Positions 23,773 through 36,148 of a stretch of 64,000 bases of DNA are shown one piece after another. The translations under genes and the position numbers were made by a program. Numbering within the stretch: position 1 is the stretch's first letter; every line of letters starts with the position of its first letter. Source of the stretch: Bidens hawaiensis (taxonomy: Eukaryota > Streptophyta > Magnoliopsida > Asterales > Asteraceae); NCBI GenBank assembly GCA_021521415.1, contig JAIQDT010005468.1, positions 1 to 64,000 on the forward strand, read 5' to 3'. Below the pieces are notes generated by a model, which did not search any database, was not told the DNA's origin, and worked only from the letters and a program-made list of their open reading frames with translations.

Positions 23773-25567
23773 TGTGTTGTGTTGCGTGCGTTAATATAAT
23801 ATTATAATGGATTGGGGATTTTAGCTTTGCACAAGATCGTGTTTTAAATTTATAAAGTGATTTCTACTAAAACTAAACACACACAAAATAGGCAAGTGTA
23901 CTTATCGTACAAGTAGGATAGTATTAGTAAGAACCAAGTATCGATCTGTGGATAAAAAATGTTTCTAATAATGAATCTTCGTCTCTACTTTAATCTGAGG
24001 GTTTAATTATTTTTTGAGATTGATTTTTAATAGAAATACTTATATATAATATATAGGTGACAAGAAGAGAAATTCTAAGTGAGTAATTCAATTATATGAA
24101 GGTTTACCATCAAGATCAAGAATCCACTCCATTATTCCTTGATGATTATTAAATAAACATATGATAAACTTGTCCTAATAATATATGATAGAATAGTCTC
24201 TCATTTCTAAGTGAACATATTCTATGACATAAAAGAAAGTAGCGTGCGCATTTTAAAATCCATCATTTCCAAATGTCATGCTACCACGAGAATATCAATT
24301 TAAGTAGACAAACAGTTTGGCATAGTAGAATGATTAGGATTGACTTCGATTTCTCAAATACCAATCCTAACAACTTCGAGTGGTTGTAGTTAACTCACAC
24401 AACCTTTCCTTGGTTGATTTAATTTATTATAATTACACATTCCATAAAATATGATTTCTTTAACTAGCATGATAACATAAGCAATCGTGTTAACAATGTT
24501 ATTTTAGAGTTATCAAAACTAGACAAATAGATCATAGCGTATATCTCATTATTTCTATGTACAACATAAGGATCCATTTTTATCTTGAATAAGTTATCAG
24601 AATTCTTTTTACCATTTCAAGTTTCCAAGAACATGAGTTAACATGAATGATTATTCATCATCAACTTTGATGTATTGAGTTAAAGTGATAAAACATTTCT
24701 TCATCAATGGATAATTGTAAAATAACCATGCACTATACCGAACAAAACCACATGTTTCACATAATCATCAAGTAAAACAAAGCTTCTTCATAGATTATAG
24801 ATGGTAAATGGAGTTTAGCTCATAATGAGCATTTTTATGAACATAAAAAGAGATGATAATAACAAACACATTGTTAAACTAGAACAATCTAACCAAATGT
24901 GGATGAATCTCCCTTCTTATTGGTGATGATGGATTATGATAATGTTGATGATGATGGATGATGATGGTAACCTCCAAGCCTTCAAACTCCTCACAAGAAC
25001 TTCAATATGAGTGTAATGTGGGTGTTTTTATAAGAGAAACTCGTTTAGAGATCTACTTCAAGCACACCAAATGAGTGCAACGTGAGCCTCTATTTATAGG
25101 CATTCTGGAGAGAGAGGCACGGCCCCGTGCTCTATGAGGCACAGCCCCGTGTCCAGTCACATGCTGACAGATCGTACATGATAACTCACCATGGGGGCGT
25201 GCTTCTTGATGTACAGCCCCGTGCTTTTTTATGGCATGTGCTAATTCTTTTTTGTCTTATCTGAAAGGTGACCGCGGCCCCGTGGTTGATTGGGCATGAC
25301 CCTGTGCTTTTGTGTCCAGTATTCGTCTTTTTCTTGTAGATTTTTTTCTTTTCTTATGTACAGAAGCATGGGGGCGTGTTTGAGGTTTTTCTTGGGTTTT
25401 CTTTCGTTTTTCTTCGTCTTTTCACTTGTTTCTTCGCCTAAGGCTTGGGTTTAGCTGAAATTGCATTTTAGTGTGATAAGTAGCCTTCTGAGCAAGTTTA
25501 ATTGATAGAAGTTGTAGTTTTTAGAGATTATTTGATGCTAAAAAGATGTATAATTTTATGTACATCA
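23773..25567 (-). repeat. 5' LTR of element A (1795 bp)
   Basis: It has TGTGTTGTGTTGCGTGCG...TTATGTACATCA ends in plus orientation. The last ~600 bp align with the truncated copy at 5261-5893. The portion near 25110-25380 contains several CACGGCCCCGTG near-palindromes. Confidence 0.9.
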
Positions 25568-25919
25568 GGCCACGTTGGTTCTTAGCTTTACGTGCCCGAC
25601 TGACGATAAGCGTCAATATTTCAAGAAAAAACACGTTGGTTCTAGGAGCACAGGGGCGTGGTTGAGGTTTTTCTTGGATTTTCTTTCGTTTTTCTTCTTC
25701 TTTTCACTTGGGTCATCGTTTAAGGCTTAGGTTTACCTAAAATTGCATTTTAGTGTAATAAGTAGCCTTCTGAGCTAGTTTATTTGATAGAAGTTGCAAT
25801 TTTTAAAAAGATTATTTGATGTTAAAAAGATGTATACTTTTATGTAGATCAGGCCACGTTGGTTGTTAGCTTTACGTGCCCGACTGACGATAAACGTTAA
25901 TATTTCAAGAAAAAACACG
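25352..25919. repeat. ~284 bp tandem duplication across the LTR/Harbinger junction
   Basis: Two adjacent units each contain ~216 bp of the outer end of element A's LTR followed by the same 68 bp of transposase sequence (25568-25635 and 25852-25919). The switch is at ...AAACACG/TTGGTTCTAGG, where GTTGGTTCT and CGTGGTTCT share short homology. The units differ at several sites, so the duplication is not recent. Confidence 0.82.
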
Positions 25920-26275
25920 AGTCAGCCAGAAAGGACATTGAAAAACCATTCGAGGTATTAAAGAAACATTGGTCTATTATTAGACAACCGGCTCGTTTTC
26001 ACCAAATGGATAAGTTAAGAAAGATAATTTATACTTGTATTATCTTGCATAATATGATATTGGAGGACTCGGATAGAGCAATATGTCAAGGCGAGTACAA
26101 CGATGCGCCAGAGCCGACCTCAACACTAAACGAAGATGAGAAACTTGCTAATTTATTAAAACACGAAGAAGGGAAACGAGTTTTAATATTTGATCGGATT
26201 TGGTTGAATATCTTTGGAGGAACAAGCAATATGATGGCGACGGCGACAACTAAAAATAGTTGTAATTTTTTTTAG
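25568..26275 (+). pseudogene. PIF/Harbinger transposase C-terminal fragment
   Basis: The frame ending at 26275 reads FTCPTDDK, YFKKKHESARKDIEKPFEVL, KKHWSIIRQPARF, IIYTCIILHNMILED and LLKHEEGKRVLIFDRIW. This is the C-terminal part of the DDE nuclease of PIF/Harbinger elements, including the HESARKD.E..F segment that carries the last acidic residue. Upstream, CAA has become TAA at 25898-25900, and the first copy of the exon is cut by the LTR of element A. The N-terminal nuclease and the partner Myb-like gene are absent, so this is a remnant that served as the insertion target of A. Confidence 0.85.
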
Positions 26276-26441
26276 TTTTTCTTTATATGTTTTTATATTT
26301 AATTTAGTTTATTTTTTATTATTATTTTATTTTATATTATTGTGTTGGTTTTTTTTGTTTTATGAGAAAAAAAAAACAAAAGTTTAAAGACTCTCACCAT
26401 AGAGGGACATTATAGGTTGGGGCTTTGATGCCTAGTGCGCT
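26276..26441. other. AT-rich spacer between Harbinger remnant and Tat LTR
   Basis: Poly-T and poly-A stretches dominate (26280-26380), with no gene. It could include the 3' UTR or end of the Harbinger element; I could not identify a terminal inverted repeat. Confidence 0.5.
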
Positions 26442-27253
26442 TGAAGAAACACGGATCCAATCCCCGGGTATGGGTCCAGGATCCAATGAGTCCACAGGGT
26501 AAAGTACGATAATTATGACTAAGATATGAGTGTAACTTCTCAAAATCCAATGACCGGAACCTGCAAAACAGACACCGTGAGTCTCGTTACAGGAAGGACA
26601 AGAGGGGGGTCTTCCTGTAACCACCCTCCGGCGTGAGAATCAGTAACGTTCGTAAATGAAGAAAGTACTGAAGTAAATAGACTAAGTGTAGTCAGAATGC
26701 AAGTGAGTGAATGAATACCTCATACCGTTTGACAAGGTATTTATAGCCGAAGGGCGTAGGAAGGTGATTGGGCCAGCTGTCCTCTTCTAGAAGATCTTCA
26801 ATAACCGTCTGGACGCATGTCCTTTTACGGCAGGTTAAGCTATACGTCCCATATGCATGGGTATAACAACCTGGACACGTGTCGCCCAATGATAGGATAG
26901 GTCGCACCCTGGCCATGTGCACGGTTATAACAATCTGTCCAGGTGTCCTTTATTCATTGGCCGGTAAGTTACGTATTCCTCAAGTAACAATCATGGATAT
27001 CCTTCTAGATGGTAATTGGTTGGTGACAGCTGTCCCGCTATTCCTCTTGGTCGTTTGGGCGGACTGATATCTTATTCTGCGGACGACTTTCGAGGGTGCA
27101 AGGATGCTTCCGCACGTGGTACGAGGACGTTCTTCCTCTACCGTGATATGCGGGTGATCCGTATGTTCCGCGAGTGGTCTATTGGAGGTTCCTTTGTGAC
27201 ACGCGGGTGGTACTTAAGAGTATTTGGGTCTTTTTGGTACCCTACCTCTATAA
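26442..27253 (-). repeat. 3' LTR of the Tat element (inner edge approximate)
   Basis: The outer end TGAAGAAACACGG is shared with the right-hand copy. The inner edge is placed beside a C-rich tract (GTCCCCCAGTCC, 27254-27265), which is GGACTGGGGGAC on the coding strand and is the likely polypurine tract. The other LTR is too short to confirm this edge. Confidence 0.6.
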
Positions 27254-27491
27254 GTCCCCCAGTCCAGTGTTTCTTACGCGTGAAGTCTTTATGCGGGTGA
27301 AATTTTGGACTCTAATGAGTTTTGGGGATATTTGAATTTTGAAGTTTAAAAAATATCTTTTGTTGGTATGGATAATCATGAAAGAAGGACAAGTTGACCA
27401 ATCGTAGGCGCGTGAATAGATGATGGGACGTTTTTTACGGCTGTCACTGTACCCGACTGTGCAACTTTTTCTCTTTTTCGAATTTCCCGCG

Positions 27492-27574
27492 TGACGTGGT
27501 AATCGCTAATTGGGCGATGATTTTCTCTCTCCACTGTTCATATCCCATCGCCTTAATTGCGATGGGTATAAATA
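27492..27574 (+). promoter_or_regulatory. Promoter of antisense gene aORF1
   Basis: TGACGTGG at 27492 is followed by TTTCTCTCTCC (27522), then TTAATTGCGAT and TATAAATA at 27567-27574. The start codon lies 116 bp downstream of the TATA box. The same boxes in the same order precede aORF2, and the TGACGTG-to-TATA distance is 75 bp in both. TGACGTG is a bZIP-type binding core. Confidence 0.65.
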
Positions 27575-27689
27575 GAGAGAGATATCCTCTAGTTGAAGTT
27601 TTATCGCCTTTATTCCCTGATCATCCTTTTGCTTTTTATCTGATAAAGCACTGAACTTTCTTATAATCCTTTTACTAAATTTGTCTGCA

Positions 27690-27819
27690 ATGTCGCATGT
27701 TCAGACTAAAGTTGATGAGATAGAAATTTCTTGGGACCATTCAGAATATGAGAAGCTGCTGGAGACGTATGGCATTCCACCGGAATGGGAACCAGAGTTT
27801 CCTTCACCGTGTTCAATAG
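27690..27819 (+). pseudogene. aORF1 exon 1, 5' fragment (split by Tekay-2)
   Basis: The frame from ATG at 27690 encodes about 43 residues (MSHVQTKVDEIE..., ETYGIPPEWEPEFPSP). It aligns with the N-terminus of aORF2 (NIYGLTTKWEPERPAS). It is cut by the 5' LTR of Tekay-2. The PF04195-like domain that should follow is absent on the far side (gene resumes at 49838), so more than 1 kb of coding sequence was lost. Confidence 0.72.
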
Positions 27820-30488
27820 TGTGACAATCGTCAATTTAAGGTTAACTCCATTAACTCAACTCCGTCAATTCAAACTTAAAGATCATTGAATCTATAATGC
27901 ACACCTCATTACATTTAAACTAGGGTTTAAATGACGCTTGACACTTATTACATGTGTAGTCTTTCGGGAATTGCACCGAAACGCAAACGAGTTGACACAA
28001 ACAATTGGTGAATAAACGAAAAACGTCAAAACAATAATTAGGTGATAATTATGTGTTAGACTTATGTGTTATGTGATAACATTATTATAAACGTTAACTC
28101 AATGTGCTAGAACTAGTTAATTAAGCTAGAAAAGTAACATTTGAAAGTGGAGGGACCTAGATGTAACATGATTATTATTAATAATATTATAAAACCCTAA
28201 CTCTCCTCTCTCTTTCCCTCACAAAACCCGACTGCAGCCTCTAAACCCCCCCCCCCTTGCGATCGGCCTTCATACACACACATATCCTTTGATTTTTGAT
28301 CTTGGTTTTCACAATTGAAGCATCCTACATCCGTTTCTAGCCACCTTCTACCTTCCTATTGCTTGTGTTGGTGTTTTTGAAGGTATAATTGTGAACCCTA
28401 GGTTCCGAAAATCTTCATATAATGTGCTCATATGATTTTTGTTTGATTTGATGATGTATTGATGATGATTTGATAACTAGAATTGATATTATTACATGTT
28501 AATTGTTGTGTCTTTGATTTTGAGGTCAAATAAAACCCTAACCATGTATGTATGGTGTAATTGATATGCATGGATAGTGGTTATGGTGTCTAGAATGTTA
28601 TATGAATGAATTGTGGTCTATAGATGGTTAATATGTTGAGTTTTGTTGCAAACAGTTTCTGGACAGATTGTGTTGTTGATGTTCAATTGACTGTAACGGG
28701 GTGTAAATATGAAAATTGGTTGAGATTATTGATACTACAGTAAACTAGGTTGAGTCTAGTTTCTAAAGAATATAAATTTGCAATTTTTGAACGTGTAAAG
28801 GTTAACATTTATGATTTTACAAAAACGTTGTGCAAATCTGAGTTGTGAGACCTGCTGTTAGGTTGTTTTGTAAATATTATATCTCATGAACTAAAAGACC
28901 AATTGGGTTGGTTCCACTTCTGGAAGTTGACTTGTTGCGTTAGGAACCTAACCCAAGTAGTCTTGCATTTTTTGGATTTTTCGTTTAACGGGAATTTCAA
29001 ATAACATTCTGTTGCGCATAAATTTGACTGTTGTTAGTTTGCTGTGGTAAATGGGTCATTGTGAGAAATATATATGGAATAAAAATACAACAAAATATGT
29101 TCTGGAAACCTAACACATATATCCTTTTTTGATGATTTTTGGTAAATTAATTGAGATGCTATGATCGGTGGAATAGACTAGTTTTACAAGTAGAATTCTG
29201 TCGTTAAGAAACTAGTTGCTGAATTTTGTAAAAGTTGCATGAAACATGGCAATTGCTAATTAATTGTCGTGTTTTGACCAAATTGCCCTTGAGGGGAATG
29301 ATTGCTAATTAATTGTCGTGTTTTGACCAAATTGCCCTTGAGGGGAATGATTGCTAATTAATTGTCGTGTTTTGACCAAATTGCCCTTGCGGGGAATAAT
29401 TGCTAGTTAATTGTTATGTGTGACCAAATTGCCCTCACGGGGAGTAATTGCTAGTGATGTACATTATTAATACATGACACGTAAATAATTGCTCACACAT
29501 GTAATGTATCACAAATGTACTTGTTAAAGTCACACACGATTCACAAACGAAACACGAAACACATTGTGTGCATAGGTATTATGTGCCGAGTCTAGAGACT
29601 CGATAATAGTTCCGACACTTAGAAAAATCTCTTTGTTGTTTTAGAACGCTAGAGAGAGTTTTTCTGTGACGCGCATCCTTTGGTGATTTATTTTGGGAAT
29701 TCTTCGCAAACAGTGAGTTCACTTACCCCTTTAAACTGTTTTCAAACGCTTTTCACTTGGAGAGATAACATACTCCGAAAACGCATTTAAGATTTTGTTA
29801 GTATAAATTATATATCACTTGTAAAGACTAAGTGGCAAACGCAATAACTAAAGTCCTTCATTCACATCGAACCGTTTAGTATTGGATAATATCGAGTCAT
29901 TGTTGAGTAGTACTACTGGGTTTGACAAACCCCACCCTACGCTAAACTCGACCGGAGGTCGAGTGGGTGCAATCTTGGCTAAACACATACCATGGTCGGG
30001 ATAGACCTGGTGGAAAGGCAAATGATAAACAGTCAGCTTCGGTGTCGAACACTTAGTAATACTTGTTTTTATAGGCTAGCTACCTATAGATATATAATTG
30101 ACATAACACTATCTGGTAACGCAAAACGCTAAACGCTAAACGCTAAACGCTTTATTTGTTATGAACTGTGAACTCACCAACCTCGTGTTGACACTTTTAG
30201 TATGTTATTCTCAGGTAGCCGAGGCGGGCGCGCGGTATAGGATCATGCATTGCTTGAAAACGCTATTGTTATGCAAACTATTTTAAAACTGTTATCATTG
30301 GGCTTAAGTCGTCCTGCGTGACGCAACATTTGTTTTATGGTTTTTACGCTTCCGCATTTAATTACTCGTAAACGTTTTCGCGGTTTGAAAACTTTGTTTT
30401 ATGGTTTGATTATAACTAATGAATCCGATCCTGTTAGTTAACACCCTCTGACGGTAAAACTCCGTTAGTGGATTTTGAGGGTGTGACA
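27820..30488 (+). repeat. 5' LTR of Tekay-2 (2669 bp)
   Basis: It starts TGTGACAATCGTC and ends GGGTGTGACA. About four ~53 bp units with GACCAAATTGCCCTTG lie at 29246-29455. A short AACGCTAA array is at 30119-30152. TATAAAA with an overlapping telo-box lies at 28188-28200, followed by an 11-base C run (28246-28256). Confidence 0.93.
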
Positions 30489-30491
30489 GAT

Positions 30492-30503
30492 TGGTATCAG
30501 AGC
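30492..30503 (+). promoter_or_regulatory. Primer binding site of Tekay-2 (initiator Met tRNA)
   Basis: TGGTATCAGAGC lies three bases after the LTR end. It is complementary to the plant initiator tRNA-Met 3' end and usual in Tekay elements. Confidence 0.93.
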
Positions 30504-30668
30504 CATTGGTTATAGCGAACTAGAAATTGCATGCATACTAGACTATAACCGCGACGACCCATTTGTTATAATGATACGCACTGCCTATACTTATGTAGTC
30601 TATATTTTATTATCTTATTTCTTTACCTCATTCACTCATACGCGCGCATACACGGCTTACCTGTAGGA

Positions 30669-31437
30669 ATGTCGACGCCACCATCATCATCATTATCCGA
30701 TCAGATGACTCATGCTCATGGGAAAGAACCCGCAGTTACCTACCGCATCGCCACCCCGAGTAGTCCCGGAACTCGAAGCTCCCGCACCGAAGAGGTACCG
30801 GCTTATCCGGAGGCATGTACGAAAACGAAGTTAGCTGGGATTGGTACCCTAATATGATCAGACATATGGTCTATCGCGAACAAGTTCCCCCGCTACCCTC
30901 AACCGAACCATCCTGCTTACCCCAACACCTTACCACCCATAACCGAGCCTGTGGAGCGAGTTCTCGCAGCTGTCGTTTCTTGTTTGGAGCGTGACGTGGG
31001 TTACATGCGCTATACGAGAGCGAACGTTTCCGGACTGTTGAAAGATGGAACCCAGACTAAGGAGAAAATTTCCCGTCTGACAGCGACTTTGAAGAAATGC
31101 AAGAGGCTAGTGATCAGCAGATGAAGATTATGTGAAAGATGCAAGCCGAGATGATAGACTTGCAAAAGCAACTCCAGTAGGCAAGGACCCAAACTGAAAT
31201 AGCTTTAGAGTGATGCGATGTCTTACAAATGCAAATTGCTCAGAACGCAGCCGAACCTGAGGCAGAGCCTGAGGCAGAACCTGAGGCAGAGCCTGAAGAG
31301 GAACCCGAAGAAGATCCCGAAGAGGAGCCTGAGGAGGATCCCGAGGAAGATCCCGAGGAGGAAACCTGAAGAAGAACCGGAGGAAGAACCGGCTGAGGAG
31401 GAGGCACACTCAGAGGTGTCCTCAGACGATGACATCT
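30669..31437 (+). pseudogene. Extra ORF upstream of gag in Tekay-2 (acidic, coiled-coil)
   Basis: The start reads MSTPPSSSLSDQMTHAHGKE. After frameshifts it continues with NVS.L-KDGT and DQQMKI segments, then a Glu/Pro/Asp repeat (units such as EPEEEPEEDPEE), ending near HSEVSSDDDI. The Tekay-3 version is better preserved (about 240 residues) and shows the middle as a probable coiled coil (EMQETSDQQMKIMMKMQAEM). It is separated from gag by ~250 bp with its own stop, so it looks like a separate upstream ORF rather than part of gag. I do not recognise a family. Here frameshifts and a TGA break it. Confidence 0.6.
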
Positions 31438-31684
31438 AAGGATGATAATACCTAGATGGAGGGGTTGTCTCCATCCAAACTATTATTTTCTATGATTTTA
31501 AGGATTGATTTGAAATACTTTGAATACAATGGTTTTAATCATGAATTTTTATTTAGATTATTACATGGTTGTGATGTGATGTTTGTTTCTTGTTTCTTTC
31601 TTACTTATATTTTTATTACATGTATGGCGTGTTGCATATGAAAGAAAAATTCATGTTTAACATTTTATGCTGTGATTCTAGGAA

Positions 31685-34600
31685 ATGGCTGGAAGAAACG
31701 CTGGACACGGACGTGGTAACATCAACTTGACTGTAGCAGAACTCCAAACTCTGCTGAACGACCACGCGGCGGCCGCTCTAGCCGCACATGTACAGAACCA
31801 AGTTGGAGGTCCAATCGGAACGTGCACCTTCAAGAACTACCTTGACTGCAAGCCGAGTACGTTTAAGGGCACTGAGGGAGCTATAGGCTTCCTGCGTGGG
31901 CTGAGAAGGCCGAATCGGCGTTTGAGATGTGTAATTGTCCCCCTACCAGTAGGGTCAAATTTGCTGCTGGAACACTTGAAGATTCTGCCCTCACCTGGTG
32001 AATTCAAACGTGCAGATCCTTGGATTGGAACTGGCTAACGCTATGAACTGGGAGGAGTTCAAAAACATGATGCGAGAATAGTACTGTCCGAGAGAGGAGA
32101 TTGCAAAGTTGGAATCCGAATTTTGGTCATTGAAGATGGTGGGTTCAGAAATCGAAGCCTACACCACCCGTTCTCACGAGTTAGCTGTGATGTGTCCACG
32201 GATGGTAGACCCGCCGAGTAAGAGGATTGAAATGTATATTGATGGGTTGGCACCAGCAAATTCAGGGCATGGTGACGTCTTCCAGACCAGCCACGATTCA
32301 ACAAGCGATCCGGTTAGCTCACAAACTGACGGATCAAGCAGTGACCCAGGGTGCGCTACCACCTAGGGGTTCGACCACTAAAGCCCGTGACAACCCGAAC
32401 ACTGACAACAACAGCAACAGCAACCCGAGCAGCGGAAAGAGAAAGTTTGACAACACCAGATCCCTCATCCTCGAACCCCCCACCGCAACACACTACCGTA
32501 AGCCCGAATTCACCCGGAGTTTCAACCATCAGGGTCACAACAACAATAACAACGGTAGCGGGCAGGGTTCGAGCGGCTATGCTGGGAAGTACCCGAAGTG
32601 CAACAGGTGCAACTATCGTCATGCTGGGCCGTGCGACCGTATTAAGTGTCTGAGATGCGGAAAGATGAGTCATCAGGCCAAGGAATGTAGGGGAGACCTT
32701 GCGGCAAAGGGTGCTCCTAAACCACCTATGACGACGAAGGGATGTTCGAATGTGGGCAGGAGGGTCATTTCAGGAAAGATTGTCCCAAGCTGAAATAGAA
32801 CGACAACAATGGAGGTAATAGAAGTTGGCAGTGGTGGTGGAAACAATGGTAAAGGAAGAGCTTTTGTTATGGGTCGGGTCAAGCCCGCAATGATCCGTAC
32901 GTGGTGACTGGTAAGTTCCTGGTGAACGATTGTTTTGCTTCCGTATTATTTGACACTGGAGCTGATAGGAGTTTTGTGTCGAAAGCCTTTAGTCAACTCT
33001 TAGACTTAACTCCAACCCCGTTAGATGCTAAGTTTCCTGTAGAATTGGCCGACGGAAAGTCTGTAGAAACGACTCATGTACTGGCGGGATGTAAGTTAAA
33101 ACTGTCAGGTCATGTTTTTGATATCGACCTTATTCCTTTTACGCTTGGTAGTTTCGATGTCGTGGTCGGCATGGACTGGTTATCCAAGAACCGGGCGGAG
33201 ATTATATGTCACGACAAGATAGTCCACATCACTACCCCTTCCGGCGAGATCATTTCGATTCAGGGTGACAGAAGCGGCATGACCACCAGCGTCATTACCC
33301 TCATGAAGGCGCAGAAGTATCTACGAAAAGGTCATCCGGCAATTTTGGCGCAGATTGTTGAGAAACCCGCGAAGGAGAAGCGAATTGAAGATATACCGAT
33401 TGTGCGAGATTTTCCGAAAGTTTTCCTGGAGGATTTGCCTGGACTCCCTCCTATACGACAAGTCGAATTCCAAATCGAGTTGACACCCGGTGCAGCACCC
33501 ATAGCCCGAGCCCCGTATCGGCTCGCACCGGCGGAGCTTCAAGAACTGTCCACTCAGTTACAAGATTTGTTAGATAAGAGTTTTATCCGACCTAGCTCAT
33601 CGCCATGGGGAGCCCCTGTCTTATTTGTCATAAAGAAGGACGGGACTTTCCGCATGTGCATCGACTACCGTGAGTTGAACAAGGTGACGGTCAAGAACCG
33701 TTATCCTTTACCCCGAATTGATGATCTGTTTGACCAGCTCCAAGGATCGAGTTACTACTCGAAGATCGATCTGTGGTCTGGTTACCATCAATTAAGAGTG
33801 CACGAAGAAGATATCTCAAAGACGGCTTTCAGAACACGGTATGGTCACTACGAGTTTTCGGTTATGCCTTTTGGCTTAACTAACGCACCAGCCGTATTTA
33901 TGGATCTCATGAATCGAGTATGCAAGGCGTACCTCGACAAGTTTGTGATTGTGTTTATTGATAACATTCTCGTCTACTCCAAGGACAAGGCTGACCACGA
34001 GGAACACTTAAGGGTAATTCTGGAATTATTGAAGAAGGAACAACTGTACGCAAAACTCTCGAAATGCGAATTTTGGCTTCGCGAGGTTCACTTTTTAGGA
34101 CATGTGATCAACGAGAACGATTGCCCAACCCCTCACCGCTTTGACTCACAAGGGTACTAAGTACAATTGGGGTGACGCGCAAGAATCCACTTTTCAACTG
34201 TTGAAAACCAAACTCTGTAGCGCCCCTATTCTAGCCCTCCCCGAGGGAACGGAGAATTTTGAAGTACACTGTGACGCATCGATACAAGGTCTCGGTTGCA
34301 TGCTGATGCAACTCGAGAAGGTTATAGCTTATGCCTATCGACAACTACGGATTCACGAGAAGAACTACACGACCCATGATTTGGAACTCGGAGCTGTGGT
34401 GTTTGCCCTTAAGATATGGAGGCATTACTTGTACGGTACCAAGTTTACTATTTACACCGACCACAAGAGTCTCCAGCATATCTACGATCAGAAGGAGCTG
34501 AACATGCGACAGCGTCGTTGGGTCGAGCTGCTTAAAGATTATGATTGTGCCATCAAGTACCACCCTGGCAAGGCCAATGTAGTGGCCGACGCCCTCAGCA

Positions 34601-36145
34601 GAAAAGAAACAGATAAACCCAGGCGAGTGCGAGCATTACAACTCACGATTCATGCCAGCTTACCCGATCAGATTCGCGATGCGTAACTTGAAGCTTTGAA
34701 GGATGATAATCTTCCATCAGAACTCATGCGGGGCATGAACAAGCAACTTGAAACCAAATCGGACGGGGTCCGATATTTTGAGAACCGGATATGGGTTCCA
34801 CGGTACGGAGAGTTGAGAACCCTGGTGATGGACGAAGCACACAAGTCCCGATATTCTATCCACCCTGGCTCAGATAAAAGGTATCATGACTTAAAGGCAC
34901 TTTACTGGTGGCCAAATATGAAAGCCGACATTGCCACCTACGTGAGCAAATGCTTGACTTGTGCCAGAGTCAAAATAGAATATCATAAACCATCTGGTTT
35001 GCTGCAACAACCGGAACTTCCAATGTGGAAATGGGAACACATCTCAATGGATTTTATCAAGGGATTACCTAAAACACCGACGGGATGCGACACCACCTGG
35101 GTGATTGTTGACCGGTTGACTAAGTCTGCGCACTTTTTAGCGATTAAGGAATCGGACAAAATGGAAAGACTGACTCGCGTCTACATGAAGGAAGTAGTGT
35201 CTAGACACGAAGTGCCTGTCTCAATGATTTCTGATCGAGATTCTCGTTTCACTTCGCACTTTTGGAAGTCGCTACAGAGCGCACTAGGCACACGCCTTGA
35301 TATGAGCACAGCATACCATCCTTAGACGGATGGGCAAAGTGAACGAACTATTCAGACCTTGGAGGATATGTTGCGTGCATGTGTGTTGGATTTCAGAAAA
35401 AGTTGGGAACCTCACTTACCTTTGGTAGAGTTTTCGAATAATATCAGCTACCACTCAAGTATTAAAGCCGCGCCGTTTGAAGCGGTACGGACGGAAGTGT
35501 CGATCACCTCTCTGCTGGGTAGAGGTGGGTGACAACCAAATCACTGGTCCAGAATTAGTACTCGAAACCTCGGAAAAGATTGTTCAAATCCGAAACCGCA
35601 TGGCAGCAGCACGAGATCGCCAAAAGAGTTACGTCGACAATCGCCGAAAACCTCTCGAATTTCAAGTGAACGACCAAGTATTACTCAAAGTCTCACCTTG
35701 GAAAGGTGTGGTTCGCTTTGGGAAGCGAAACAAACTCAACCCACGATATGTTGGTCCTTACCGGATAACGGAACGCGTTGTTCCGGTGGCGTACCGACTG
35801 GACTTACCAGCGGAACTCAGCAGTGTACACAATGTTTTTCACGTATCAAATTTGAAGAAATGCCTATCCGATAAAACCCAAGTAGTCCCTTTGGACGAAT
35901 TGCAAGTTGATGAACAGTTACATTTCATTAAAGAACCAGTCGAGGATTTGGATTGGGAAACCAAAACACTCAAGCACAGCAAAATTCCAATCGTTAAGGT
36001 TCGTTGGAACTCGAGACGTGGACCGGAGTTCACGTGGAAACGCGAGGATCAAATGATGAAAAAGTATCCTCACCTTTTTGAAGGGCTGACCAAACACAGA
36101 AAACCGCGAAACCCGGCAAACCGTCAGAAATCACCGGAGGTATGA
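31685..36145 (+). pseudogene. Tekay-2 gag-pol, multiply broken
   Basis: Gag starts MAGRNAGHGRGNINLTVAEL and shifts frame after ~105 residues. Zinc knuckles (CLRCGKMSHQAKEC) follow near 32650, then protease ([12 protein letters not shown]) and reverse transcriptase ([20 protein letters not shown]). The catalytic FIDD is FIDN here (AAC at 33963-33965). About 130 bp between reverse transcriptase and RNase H are missing (near 34120). RNase H ([16 protein letters not shown]), integrase and the chromodomain tail (ending 36145) follow. Added stops include TAA near 34684 and TAG near 35325 (YHP*TDGQ); both fit C-to-T changes in Gln codons. No functional product is possible. Confidence 0.92.
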
Positions 36146-36148
36146 ATT

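Larger units (their letters stand above)
5261..25567 (-). mobile_element. Element A: degenerate Athila-type Ty3/Gypsy retrotransposon
   Basis: Read on the minus strand it runs: 5' LTR (23773-25567), tRNA-Asp-type primer site, gag, protease, reverse transcriptase, RNase H, integrase, then an Athila ORF-1-like gene, a polypurine tract and a truncated 3' LTR (5261-5893). The protease carries DLGAS and the primer site TGGCGCCGTTGCCGGGGA, both usual for Athila. Element B (9519-16657) is inserted between integrase and ORF-1. Subtracting B leaves ~13 kb. The right end lies in a PIF/Harbinger transposase gene. All reading frames are broken. Confidence 0.9.

Noticed and set aside
27016..27300. Open frame of 94 codons in the Tat 3' LTR
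   Set aside because: No domain, no conserved neighbour, and it lies across the LTR edge. It is probably chance.
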